From Pseudomonas taeanensis MS-3 (GTDB lineage: Bacteria > Pseudomonadota > Gammaproteobacteria > Pseudomonadales > Pseudomonadaceae), in the NCBI RefSeq assembly GCF_000498575.2, contig NZ_AWSQ01000005.1, forward strand, positions 62,001-126,000: a stretch of 64,000 bases of DNA, read 5' to 3'. Below the pieces are notes generated by a model. The model was not told where the DNA came from. It saw only the letters and a list, made by a program, of their open reading frames with translations, and searched no databases. This document shows positions 42,180 to 50,197 of the stretch, piece after piece. Within the stretch, counting starts at the first letter, position 1. Each line of letters starts with the position of its first letter. The translations under genes were made by a program, and so were the position numbers.

Positions 42180-42667
42180 ACACGGCGACCGCGGTGCGCG
42201 TAGCCCAGGCATTGCCTGGGCAGGCACGGCGTGTTCGCACTTACCGCCGCAGCGGGCCGAAAGGTGCGGGGCGCTGGCCGGGGAGCCGATTCCTGGCGGG
42301 ACTGGCGATGCTGTTCCTGCTGGCGACGGCGCAGGCCAATGAAGACGACATCATGGGATTTATCGTCGACAACAGCATTTCCAATATCGGCCATGAGTTC
42401 TATCGCTACTTCAGCGAGCGTCTGCGCGATACCAGCAAGCTGGATTTCAACCTGGTGGTTCGCGAACGTCCATCGGCTCGCTGGGGCAGCCTGGTGTGGG
42501 TCGAATATGAGGGGCGGGTGCTCTATCGCAGCTTCCTGGCACCCAATACCGCACAACTGCAACCGGTCGCCTATCAGGCGGCAGACCAGATACTGGAGGA
42601 AATCTCCCGGCAAAAATTGGAAAACTTGTTGTACGACACCTTCGATATGGAGAGGGACGAACTATGA
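42176..42667 (+). CDS. csgE: Curli assembly chaperone CsgE
   Basis: A 163-aa protein whose last 110 residues are CsgE: FIVDNSISNIGHEFYRYFSERL, FNLVVRERPSARWGSLVWVEY and QKLENLLYDTFDMERDEL. CsgE is a periplasmic factor that plugs the CsgG pore and brings curlin to it. The N-terminus as annotated has an unusual basic stretch before the hydrophobic FLAGLAMLFLLATAQA; the ATG at 42309 is an alternative start. It overlaps the pseudopilin gene before it and csgF after it (both ATGA), so curli and secretion genes are one operon. Confidence 0.9.
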   Translation: MNTATAVRVAQALPGQARRVRTYRRSGPKGAGRWPGSRFLAGLAMLFLLATAQANEDDIMGFIVDNSISNIGHEFYRYFSERLRDTSKLDFNLVVRERPSARWGSLVWVEYEGRVLYRSFLAPNTAQLQPVAYQAADQILEEISRQKLENLLYDTFDMERDEL

Positions 42668-43089
42668 ACAAGAAAAGCCTAAAGCTCTCGGCCAGCGTGG
42701 TGCTGGTGGGGCTCGGTCTGCTAGGGCCCGTTCAGGCGACCGAGCTGGTGTATACCCCGGTCAACCCCAGGTTTGGCGGTAATCCGCTGAACGGCGCCTG
42801 GCTGCTGGCCAATGCCCAGGCGCAGAACAATGAAAAGGATCCGGACCTCGAGGATCGCCTGAACCTAACCGGAACCACGGCTCTGCAGCGCTTCACCAGC
42901 CAGTTGGAGTCACGCTTGCTGTCGCAGCTGCTGACCGATATCGAGAGCGGTAATGAAGGCAGCCTGACGACTGACTCGTTCATCATCAACCTGGTGGATG
43001 TCGACGGCTCGCTGAATATCCTGATCACCGACCGTCTGACCGGCGAGGTGTCGGAAATCGTCGTCAACGGCCTTGCGCCGATCAATTGA
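42664..43089 (+). CDS. csgF: Curli assembly protein CsgF
   Basis: A 141-aa exported protein. After the signal peptide (ASVVLVGLGLLGPVQATEL) is the CsgF signature YTPVNPRFGGNPLNGAWLL. CsgF sits at the outer mouth of the CsgG pore and helps CsgB nucleate fibres. Length is normal. It overlaps csgE by four bases and is 18 bases from csgG. Confidence 0.94.
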   Translation: MNKKSLKLSASVVLVGLGLLGPVQATELVYTPVNPRFGGNPLNGAWLLANAQAQNNEKDPDLEDRLNLTGTTALQRFTSQLESRLLSQLLTDIESGNEGSLTTDSFIINLVDVDGSLNILITDRLTGEVSEIVVNGLAPIN

Positions 43090-43107
43090 TGCAGGGAGCT
43101 AAATACC

Positions 43108-43959
43108 GTGAACAGACTACTAGCGATGGCGATGTTGCTGGCCGCCCTGCAAGGCTGCGCCTTGCGCGAACCCATGCCGGCGGAGCTGGAAAACGCGACT
43201 CCGACCCTGACGCCGCGGGCCTCGACCTATTACGACTTGCTGGCCCTGCCGCGGCCCAAAGGCCGCCTGGTTGCCGCTGTGTACGGCTTCCGCGACCAGA
43301 CTGGGCAGTACAAGCCGACGCCTGCCAGTTCGTTCTCCACCAGCGTGACTCAGGGCGCCGCCAGCATGCTGGTCGACGCGTTGCAGGCCAGCGGCTGGTT
43401 CCGGGTGCTGGAGCGCGAGGGCCTGCAGAATATCCTGACCGAACGCAAGATCATTCGCGCCTCGCAGAACAAGCCCAATACCCCGGTGAATATCCAGGCC
43501 GATCTGCCCTCGTTGCAGGCCGCCAACATCCTTCTGGAAGGCGGGGTGATCGCCTACGACACTAATGTACGTAGCGGTGGTGAGGGGGCTGCCTACCTGG
43601 GTATCAGCCTGTCTCAGGAGTATCGGGTGGATCAGGTTTCGGTGAACCTGCGTGCGGTGGATGTGCGCAGCGGTCAGGTACTGGCCAACGTCATGACCTC
43701 CAAGACCATCTATTCGGTCGGGCGCAATGCCGGCATATTCAAATTCATCGAGTTCAAGGAGCTGTTGGAGGCCGAGGCGGGCTACACGACCAATGAACCG
43801 GCGCAGCTGTGTGTGCTCTCGGCTATCGAAGCCGCCGTGGCTCATCTGGTGGCCCAGGGCATCGAGCGGCGCCTGTGGCAGGCTGCTGACGAAAGCTCCT
43901 TCGATAAGTCGTCACTGCCCAAGTACATGAGCCAGGCGCGGGCCGATCCACTGCCTTAG
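43108..43959 (+). CDS. csgG: Curli secretion channel lipoprotein CsgG
   Basis: A 283-aa outer-membrane pore protein. Lipobox LAALQGC near residue 17; the CsgG core includes VAAVYGFRDQTGQYKP, SSFSTSVTQGAASMLVDAL, SGWFRVLEREGLQNILTER and SGGEGAAYLGISLSQEYRVDQ. It starts with GTG, preceded by CAGGGAG. It is the last gene of the operon; the 150 bases after it up to the convergent csgC/H-like gene contain two AGCAGGCTCA copies and no clear terminator. Confidence 0.95.
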   Translation: MNRLLAMAMLLAALQGCALREPMPAELENATPTLTPRASTYYDLLALPRPKGRLVAAVYGFRDQTGQYKPTPASSFSTSVTQGAASMLVDALQASGWFRVLEREGLQNILTERKIIRASQNKPNTPVNIQADLPSLQAANILLEGGVIAYDTNVRSGGEGAAYLGISLSQEYRVDQVSVNLRAVDVRSGQVLANVMTSKTIYSVGRNAGIFKFIEFKELLEAEAGYTTNEPAQLCVLSAIEAAVAHLVAQGIERRLWQAADESSFDKSSLPKYMSQARADPLP

Positions 43960-44110
43960 CAGGCTCACCGGTTAATCAGCAGGCTCAGAATGCCGCTCAC
44001 TCGAGTGCTACGTCTTTTGCTGGCCTGTCTATGGGCGCTGGGAAAAGACACCATCCCACTGGAACATGGGCACAGCCATGTGTATTGGCTGCTCGGCCCC
44101 GGGTCGCCGC

Positions 44111-44449
44111 TCACTCTAGGCGGATCGATCTGGACTCGGCCGCCTGTTCAATCCCATCGAGCCACCAGCGCAGCCGGGCCTCAACCTGGCTGGATGCCGG
44201 CACACCGATCCGGTTGTTGACCGGACAGGCGGGGACGGCTGCTGCCCGCAACTGGCCGCTCTGACTGGAGCGACTGCGACCCGCCGGACCGCTGGCGATC
44301 ACCACCAGTTCGAAGCGCAGCGCTTGCCCTGTACCGATAAAACACAGCGATACCTGGGCTTGTTGCGGCGCAAGTTGGCGTATCTCGAAATCCGGTGTAA
44401 CCGCTGGTACGCCGGCCAGCACAACTGCGGCAAAGAGGGTGGTTAACAC
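44111..44449 (-). CDS. Curli amyloid inhibitor, CsgC/CsgH-like
   Basis: A 112-aa exported beta-sandwich protein. The signal peptide is short (LTTLFAAVVLAGVPA), and the family stretch RFELVVIASGPAGRSRSSQSG matches CsgH/CsgC, which stop CsgA aggregating in the periplasm. The start is GTG at 44449 with a poor ribosome site. It is last in the minus-strand curlin operon, after a hairpin at 44483-44506, which may keep its expression low. Confidence 0.75.
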   Translation of the reverse strand: MLTTLFAAVVLAGVPAVTPDFEIRQLAPQQAQVSLCFIGTGQALRFELVVIASGPAGRSRSSQSGQLRAAAVPACPVNNRIGVPASSQVEARLRWWLDGIEQAAESRSIRLE

Positions 44450-44482
44450 TGGCGGTACTGCCTATGTGAGAGAACAAGCAAC

Positions 44483-44506
44483 AATGCCGCCCCTGGGGAC
44501 GGCATT
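44483..44506 (-). terminator. Hairpin between the curlin gene and the csgC/H-like gene
   Basis: Outer arms AATGCCG/CGGCATT and inner CCCC/GGGG form a strong hairpin 17 bases past the csgA-like stop, followed on the minus strand by the T-rich GTTGCTTGTT. It is probably an attenuator or partial terminator. Confidence 0.6.
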
Positions 44507-44522
44507 GGCTGGCAGCGGAGAA

Positions 44523-45902
44523 TCAGTTTTGATTGACGGTGGCGGTGTTACCCGTGCCGTACTGATTGACATAGGCGGTCTGGCCTAAGTTGGCCTGATT
44601 GACGTAGGCCGCGTTGCTTGAGCCGCCCTGAGTGACAACCGCATAGTTGCCAATGTCGGCTTGCACGATGCTGGCGAGGTTATTGTCGCCATATTCTTGC
44701 GCGACGTATGCCTGGTTAGCACTGCCGGACTGCTCCAGTTCGACGATGTTGTAATCGCCGTTGCTGAAGCCCCCGGCATAGTTGCCGCCATCGCTTTGCG
44801 CGGAGGTCAGCATGTTGCCCGTGCCATCCTGGGTGAAATAAAGCTCGTTGTTCATGCCCGTCTGGCTGAGGTTTACCTGGTTATCCGTGCCGAACTGGGT
44901 CAGGTTGGCTTTTTGAGCGGTGCCGTACTGGCCGCCAGCGTTGCTATCAAAACTGGTGCCTGCATAGACCTTGTTGCCGTCGCCGACCGAGGTGACCGTC
45001 AGTTGGTGGCCGCTACCTTCCTGGTAGGTATAGCTGAGGTTGTCCGCGCCGCCGCTTTGGCTGATGCTGGCTGTCACTCCAGTGGCGTTGTATTGCTCGG
45101 CTTGCACAGCGTTGAAGTCGCCGTCTTGCCAGACGGTGGCCTGGTTGGTGCCGCCAGTGGTCTGATCGACCACTGCCTCGTTGTAGCTACCGTATTGGGT
45201 GATGGTGGAAATACTGCCTTGCTGGCCGTCTTGCCAGGTTTCAGAGAAGTTGCCCGTACCGCTCTGCAGCACGCTGGCACTGTTGTCCGCGCCGCCATAT
45301 TGGTCGACATAGGCGTCGTTGAACACGCCGGACTGTTGCAGGTAGATGCTGCTGCCATCCTCGAACTGCTGCGAGGCTCCGGCGAAGTTGTCATCGCCGC
45401 TCTGGACGATCTGTGCATCATTGCCGCTGCCGAGCGACTGGACCACCGAGGCGTCGTTGGCCGTGCCGCTCTGGGTGATCGCGGCGTTACTCTGCTGTTG
45501 TTCTTCCTGCCAGGTGAGGGCCAGGTTCTCCGCGCCGTCCTGGGTTTGTGTCGAGGTGCTGTCGCTACCCAATAGCTGGATGCTGGCACCGTCATTCAGG
45601 ATGCCGGACTGACTCTGCACCGAGCTGCTGCCCTGGTCTTCGCTCTGTTCGGCGAAGGCCGCGTTGTAGTCGCCACTCTGGGTTTGTTGCGCGGTGCTGG
45701 TGGTGAACGCCTGGTAGACCTCGGCATAGTTGCCAGTACCGGTTTGCGTCTGGGTCGCCGTACTGAAGCTGGCGGCGCTCTGCGTGACATCGGCGATGTT
45801 GTCGTCGCCGAATTGATTCTGCGTGGATGTGCTGTCGTCGGCCAGGGCCTGGACGCTGATGACGGTCAGAACGGCAGCCGCGAGAGGTTTGATCTGAAAC
45901 AT
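44523..45902 (-). CDS. csgA: Giant CsgA-like curlin subunit
   Basis: A 459-aa secreted amyloid protein, three times the length of E. coli CsgA. After a signal peptide (FQIKPLAAAVLTVISVQALA), I count about 25 curlin units of the form Q-x-G-x-x-N-x-A-x-x-x-Q, for example TQTGTGNYAEVYQ, VQSGDDNFAGASQ and NQYGTGNTATVNQ. Steric zipper residues Gln and Asn are kept in most. It is rich in acidic residues (Asp, Glu), which could bind metal ions; this is inference. ATG 45902 is preceded by GGAGG; an in-frame ATG 14 codons upstream is not supported. It would be exported by CsgG and assembled on the CsgB-like protein. Confidence 0.9.
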   Translation of the reverse strand: MFQIKPLAAAVLTVISVQALADDSTSTQNQFGDDNIADVTQSAASFSTATQTQTGTGNYAEVYQAFTTSTAQQTQSGDYNAAFAEQSEDQGSSSVQSQSGILNDGASIQLLGSDSTSTQTQDGAENLALTWQEEQQQSNAAITQSGTANDASVVQSLGSGNDAQIVQSGDDNFAGASQQFEDGSSIYLQQSGVFNDAYVDQYGGADNSASVLQSGTGNFSETWQDGQQGSISTITQYGSYNEAVVDQTTGGTNQATVWQDGDFNAVQAEQYNATGVTASISQSGGADNLSYTYQEGSGHQLTVTSVGDGNKVYAGTSFDSNAGGQYGTAQKANLTQFGTDNQVNLSQTGMNNELYFTQDGTGNMLTSAQSDGGNYAGGFSNGDYNIVELEQSGSANQAYVAQEYGDNNLASIVQADIGNYAVVTQGGSSNAAYVNQANLGQTAYVNQYGTGNTATVNQN

Positions 45903-45962
45903 GGTATTGCCTCCAAGGGGGTGTGTTTCCTGAGTGCACAACACAAGTGAGAGTTACCGACC

Positions 45963-46463
45963 TCAGCGATACTGGCGGACCAGCACGCTCTGGTTGTTAC
46001 CGTATTGGGTGACGCTGCTTTGCAGCCCCTCCCCGGACTGCTCGATGCGAGCACCGTTATAGGTGCCGTTCTGAATGATCTGCGCCTGGTTGTAGGCGCC
46101 GACTTGCGAGATGTACGCCTGGTTGCCATATCCTTGCTGGCTGATCATGGCGATCTGGTTCATGCCCTGTTGCAGGATGAACGCTTCCTGTGAGCTGCCG
46201 GCCTGAACGATCTGACCCAGCAATGACTGACCGCCCTGGTCAATTAGCGCCTGGTTGGCCTGACCCTGCTGTTGCACCATGGCTCGCTGATCGACAAGCG
46301 CTGCCAGGTTGGCACTGTCGGGAAAGTCGAGAAGGTCGACATTGCCCGCCAGATCTAAGTTGTCCATCAGGTCTGCCGCGTGCACCACCGGGCTGCTCAA
46401 ACAGAGGCCGAGTACCGCCGCGATGCCGACCGAGTGGAAACGCAAGGGCAGTGGCATGAGCAT
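45963..46463 (-). CDS. csgB: CsgB-like curlin nucleator
   Basis: A 166-aa exported protein with signal peptide (VGIAAVLGLCLSSPVVHA) and about six curlin units (QQQGQANQALIDQ, SQQGYGNQAYISQ, IQNGTYNGARIEQ, TQYGNNQSVLVRQ). Its size, position before csgA and basic C-terminus VLVRQYR fit CsgB, which anchors at the cell surface and nucleates CsgA. AGAGGAC is four bases before the first ATG (46463). Confidence 0.87.
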   Translation of the reverse strand: MLMPLPLRFHSVGIAAVLGLCLSSPVVHAADLMDNLDLAGNVDLLDFPDSANLAALVDQRAMVQQQGQANQALIDQGGQSLLGQIVQAGSSQEAFILQQGMNQIAMISQQGYGNQAYISQVGAYNQAQIIQNGTYNGARIEQSGEGLQSSVTQYGNNQSVLVRQYR

Positions 46464-46567
46464 GTCCTCTGGTAACCCAGCAGAAACCTGCCTGACTTTC
46501 AGGGCCCGTGCCTGCCGTCGATCCCGGTCCCCAGTGAGGCGGCCAGTGATCGGCGGCAGGCGCGTCC

Positions 46568-48796
46568 CTAGCGTATTACCAGCGGTACGCTGACCACCGT
46601 GCCGAAGGCCGAGCGCACCGTCGCCGTCGGGTTAGCCGACGGGGTTATGTCCGTGGTGTCGACGGAAATCCTCCAGCGGCCGGCCAGGCTCAAAGTCGCG
46701 GTGCCCAGCGTTACCGGCCCAGTAGTGGTCGATACTTCGACGGTAATGGTGTTGCCGGTGGCCAGTGAGGTCTGTCCATCGAGATCCCAGCGGTAGCGAT
46801 TTCGAGTGCGGTCGCGAACCACTGCATTGGCCACCGTCAGGTTTTCCGCCGCCGGTTGCGGCGAGACCGACACGCTCACGGTGGCTGGCGTCGACACGGC
46901 ACCGAGCGAGTCCTGCGCCTGGTAGCTGAACGTCGCGGTAAAGGCACTGGTGATCGAGGCCGGTGGGGTGTACGTCAGAGTGGCGCCATCGGTACTGACC
47001 GTGCCTTGACCAGGGGCCGGCTGGGTGAGCCCGACGATGCTCAGGGGGATGTTGCCTTCGGGGTCACTGTCGTTTGCCAGCACGTCGATAGTCAGCGCCG
47101 TACCCAGGGTGGCGGCGCTGTCGTTGACTGCCACAGGGGCCTGGTTGGGGCTCACGGTGACCGTCACGGTGGCCGGATCCGAGCGCTCGCCACGCGCATC
47201 CTGAACCCGATAAGTGAAAGTCACGAGCAATGGCGCGCCGTTGACCGCTGCAGGCGGTGTGTAAATCGCCGAGGTGCTGCCATTCAGGGCAACGCTGCCT
47301 TGGCCCGTGGCCGGCTGGGTCAACTCGACCACACTAAGGGGAGTGTCGCCATCGGGATCGCTGTCGTTCGCCAGCAGGTTGATGGTCACCGGCACCCCGG
47401 CACTGGTGGCGGCGCTATCATCGACGGCCAGCGGCGGCTGGTTAGGCCCGACGGGTGGCGGGCTGCCGACGACTGTGACCGCTTCGGTATCCGAACCGCC
47501 GGCTGCGGACTTCACCGTGATGCTGGCGGGTGGCTGCGGCAGGTCGTCGACAGTCAGTGTTTGCAAGGTACCGGCCTTGGACAGCCGGCCGAAGCCTTGG
47601 GCGACCAAGTCTGGAATCGCCACTGCGTCGCTCGAACTGGCCTGCACGATCAGGCGCCGGTCGTCCCAGGAAAAGCGTGCGCTGTCGATCTTGACGATGT
47701 CGCTCAATCGGCTCGACAGCGACGTCGGTTGAGTCACCCCGGTGGGGTGACTCGCGGTAACCACCACGAAGGGTGGTAATGCCTGCGGGGCCGAATTGTG
47801 CGCGAAGAAATAGCCGTTGTTGTCACCGGTCATGTCGATCAGGCAGGGCGAAGGCGGAGTGCCATCGACCAGCGCCAGGCTCTCGCGGAAACACAACGTG
47901 GAATCCGCCGGCGAAGTGGCGAACACCTCGATTCGCGTCTGGGTGGCTGTGCGGCTGTAACTGGAGCGCTCGACCGCAACGGGGGTCGCGGGGCGCGAGT
48001 CGAGCAGCTTGCCTGAGACGACGAACAGGTTGGATTCGATGACCCCGGCCGGTCCTTCGATACGCACGAAATTGGTGTTGTTCGGGCTGCCGGTGACCGG
48101 CTCGGTCAGGTTCGGGTCGCCGACAAAGGTCTCAAGCGTCCCGGTCTCAGGGTTGGTCTCGGTATAAGGGCCATTCACACTGCGCAGGAATGGACCGATG
48201 TTGCCAGTAAGGGCGCCGCTGAAATCGCCGGGGGCGGCGATGCCTATGTCGCGGGTCAGGTTGATCGCCCTACGCCCGGGCGTGGTGACCACAAAGGTTT
48301 CCACCCCATAAGGGTGAGTGACCGTGTAGGTCCCCGCTACCGGTACCGAGGCGCGGATGCGGATACGTGCGAAGCTTTGTTGGTCGCCGTCGGCCGGTAG
48401 CTCGAGTGCAAAGGCGGCCTCCAGGGCAGCGCCGTAGACTTCCAGTTCATAACCGCTGTTGCCGACTTCGGGGATGCTGGTCTCGGCGAGAAACCAGAAC
48501 AGTTCGCCGGGAAAGTTATTCGGAAACACCATCGGCAAACTGTCGTCGTACACCCCGGGCTCTGCGGCCAGCGTGCACATGTAGGTGTCAGGAGCCGCTG
48601 CGGCCCTGGAACTCAAGGCTTTGGACTGACAGAGTTCGAGTGCCAGACCATCGGCGTCTTCATACCAACGTGGAAAATGACCGGTCGCCGCGGTGTATGG
48701 ACCGGGGTCGACGGCGCTGAGTTCGGCCTGAACCGGGCTGACCACAACGGCCCCCAGTCCCAGGGCCATGACGAGTATTCCTGGCCACTTGTACAT
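46568..48796 (-). CDS. Secreted protein of unknown family with C-terminal tandem Ig/cadherin-like domains
   Basis: A 742-aa exported protein. After a signal peptide (WPGILVMALGLGAVVVSPVQA), the first 440 residues form a block shared with the next gene (48830-50197): DPGPYTAATGHFPRWYEDADG, PGVYDDSLPMVFPNNFPGE and FLRSVNGPYTETNPETG. I do not recognise that block. From about 470 it has two repeats of the bacterial Ig/cadherin-like type (AVDDSAATSAGVPVTINLLANDSDPDG and AVNDSAATLGTALTIDVLANDSDPEG), acidic and likely calcium-binding. The last 90 residues are a further beta-rich domain. Probably a surface or matrix adhesin. It is 34 bases behind the paralogue in one operon, and 104 bases before the curlin genes. 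Confidence 0.82.
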   Translation of the reverse strand: MYKWPGILVMALGLGAVVVSPVQAELSAVDPGPYTAATGHFPRWYEDADGLALELCQSKALSSRAAAAPDTYMCTLAAEPGVYDDSLPMVFPNNFPGELFWFLAETSIPEVGNSGYELEVYGAALEAAFALELPADGDQQSFARIRIRASVPVAGTYTVTHPYGVETFVVTTPGRRAINLTRDIGIAAPGDFSGALTGNIGPFLRSVNGPYTETNPETGTLETFVGDPNLTEPVTGSPNNTNFVRIEGPAGVIESNLFVVSGKLLDSRPATPVAVERSSYSRTATQTRIEVFATSPADSTLCFRESLALVDGTPPSPCLIDMTGDNNGYFFAHNSAPQALPPFVVVTASHPTGVTQPTSLSSRLSDIVKIDSARFSWDDRRLIVQASSSDAVAIPDLVAQGFGRLSKAGTLQTLTVDDLPQPPASITVKSAAGGSDTEAVTVVGSPPPVGPNQPPLAVDDSAATSAGVPVTINLLANDSDPDGDTPLSVVELTQPATGQGSVALNGSTSAIYTPPAAVNGAPLLVTFTYRVQDARGERSDPATVTVTVSPNQAPVAVNDSAATLGTALTIDVLANDSDPEGNIPLSIVGLTQPAPGQGTVSTDGATLTYTPPASITSAFTATFSYQAQDSLGAVSTPATVSVSVSPQPAAENLTVANAVVRDRTRNRYRWDLDGQTSLATGNTITVEVSTTTGPVTLGTATLSLAGRWRISVDTTDITPSANPTATVRSAFGTVVSVPLVIR

Positions 48797-48829
48797 GATG
48801 CCTCCAGGCTCGAAAGAGCATTTCTTGGA

Positions 48830-50197
48830 TTAGGGGAGGATGACCAGCTCTTCGGTATCACTGCCGCCGTTGCTGGACGTCACGGTGACGCGCGCCGGTG
48901 GAATGGGCGTGATGCCGGTTGTCAGGGTCTTCAGCGCACCTGCACCGCTGAGTGCGCCGATCGGCGAACCGGTGCTGGCGCTGGCATTCAAGGTGGGTGG
49001 GGTGGTTTCGTCACTGCTACTGGCCACCAGTGTGAGTTGGCCGGAAGCGAGGCTGTATTCAGCCGTATGGATCGTCACCAGGTCGACCAGTGGGGCGGCG
49101 AGGGTGGTAGCTGTGCTGCTGGCGATGGCCGCGCTGTTGTCTGCACTGATGCTCAGGTTCGCCAGCGGCGTCGGAGCGTTGCCTGACTGGCCGTACCAGT
49201 TGCCGGTGGCATTGGCCTCGGTCATCGCCACGGTGCTGCTGGTGGTATCGACGAAGCTGGCCGTACCGGGAGGCGGCGGGGCCTGTACGAATACATCTTG
49301 CTGCGCCACGGTGCCGCTGGCAGCGGTGCTGCGTGAGTAGGTGGCGCGCTCGACTTTTACCGGGGTCGGCAAGGCGACGCTCGAGAGCTTGCCGGACACA
49401 GCGAACAAGTCAGTACGCAGGTCGATGCCATCGGGGCCTTCGATGCGAACGTAATTGGTAGCGAACGGACTCCCGGTCACGGCTTCTTCGAGGTTGGGAT
49501 CGCCAATGAAGCTTTCAACCTGGCCGGTGTCCGGATTGGTTTCGTTGTAGGGACCGTTCACGCTACGCAGGAAGGGGCCGATATCACCGGCCAGGGCGCC
49601 GTCATAGGTTTTCGGCGCTCCGATACCGATGTCGCGGGTCAGGTTGATCGCCCGCACTCCGTCATCGCCGATATCGTCTGCGCTGACCTCGAACACCTCG
49701 ACCCCATAGGGGTGGGTGATGGTGTAGGTACCGGGCGTCGGCAGATCAACGCGAATGCGGATGCGGGCGAAGCTGATCTGCTCGCCTTCGACGGGCAGCC
49801 CGCCGCTGAACGCGGCCTCCAGTGCCGAAACGTAGAGCAGATCGACTCCCGTGGCGGCGTCGACGATGGCGGCGTCGCCAGTGAACCAGAAGGCTTCATC
49901 GGGGAAGTTGCTGGTGAAGACCAGCGGCTGGGTGTCGTCATACACCCCCGGTGCGGGAAGGAGCGAGCACATGTAGGAAGGAACGTCCCCGGGAACGCTG
50001 GGAACGCGGGAGCTAAGTGCCCGGGACAGGCACAGGTCGAGGGTGCGGCCGTGGGTATCCTGATACCAGGCGGCAAAAGAGCCGTTCTCAGGTAGATAAG
50101 GGCCAGGGTCCAGGTTGAACAGCGCCGCCTGGGCGGAATGACTCGTGGCGACAACCAGTACGATCGCGGCCGAGGCAATAGATACTTTGCTATGCAT
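48830..50197 (-). CDS. Secreted protein of unknown family, short paralogue
   Basis: A 455-aa exported protein (signal peptide ASAAIVLVVATSHSAQA), homologous over its length to the N-terminal block of the 742-aa protein: LDPGPYLPENGSFAAWYQDTHG, then CLSRALSSR, YMCSLLPAPGVYDDTQPLVF, YTITHPYGVEVFEV and GPFLRSVNGPYNETNPDTGQ. Two cysteines are conserved between both paralogues. It ends with a short region TLTTGITPIPPARVTVTSSNGG, where the longer paralogue starts its Ig-like repeats. It is the first gene after a sigma54 promoter candidate at 50269-50284. Function unknown; co-expression with curlin is likely. Confidence 0.82.
   Translation of the reverse strand: MHSKVSIASAAIVLVVATSHSAQAALFNLDPGPYLPENGSFAAWYQDTHGRTLDLCLSRALSSRVPSVPGDVPSYMCSLLPAPGVYDDTQPLVFTSNFPDEAFWFTGDAAIVDAATGVDLLYVSALEAAFSGGLPVEGEQISFARIRIRVDLPTPGTYTITHPYGVEVFEVSADDIGDDGVRAINLTRDIGIGAPKTYDGALAGDIGPFLRSVNGPYNETNPDTGQVESFIGDPNLEEAVTGSPFATNYVRIEGPDGIDLRTDLFAVSGKLSSVALPTPVKVERATYSRSTAASGTVAQQDVFVQAPPPPGTASFVDTTSSTVAMTEANATGNWYGQSGNAPTPLANLSISADNSAAIASSTATTLAAPLVDLVTIHTAEYSLASGQLTLVASSSDETTPPTLNASASTGSPIGALSGAGALKTLTTGITPIPPARVTVTSSNGGSDTEELVILP

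Noticed and set aside
43990..44220. Short plus-strand frame with a signal-like start downstream of csgG
   Set aside because: It overlaps the csgC/H-like gene on the other strand, has no ribosome site and no similarity beyond a hydrophobic start.
44523..46463. Tandem repeats in the curlin genes as a possible CRISPR or DNA satellite
   Set aside because: The repeats are at protein level (curlin units), DNA copies are divergent and there are no spacers of constant length.
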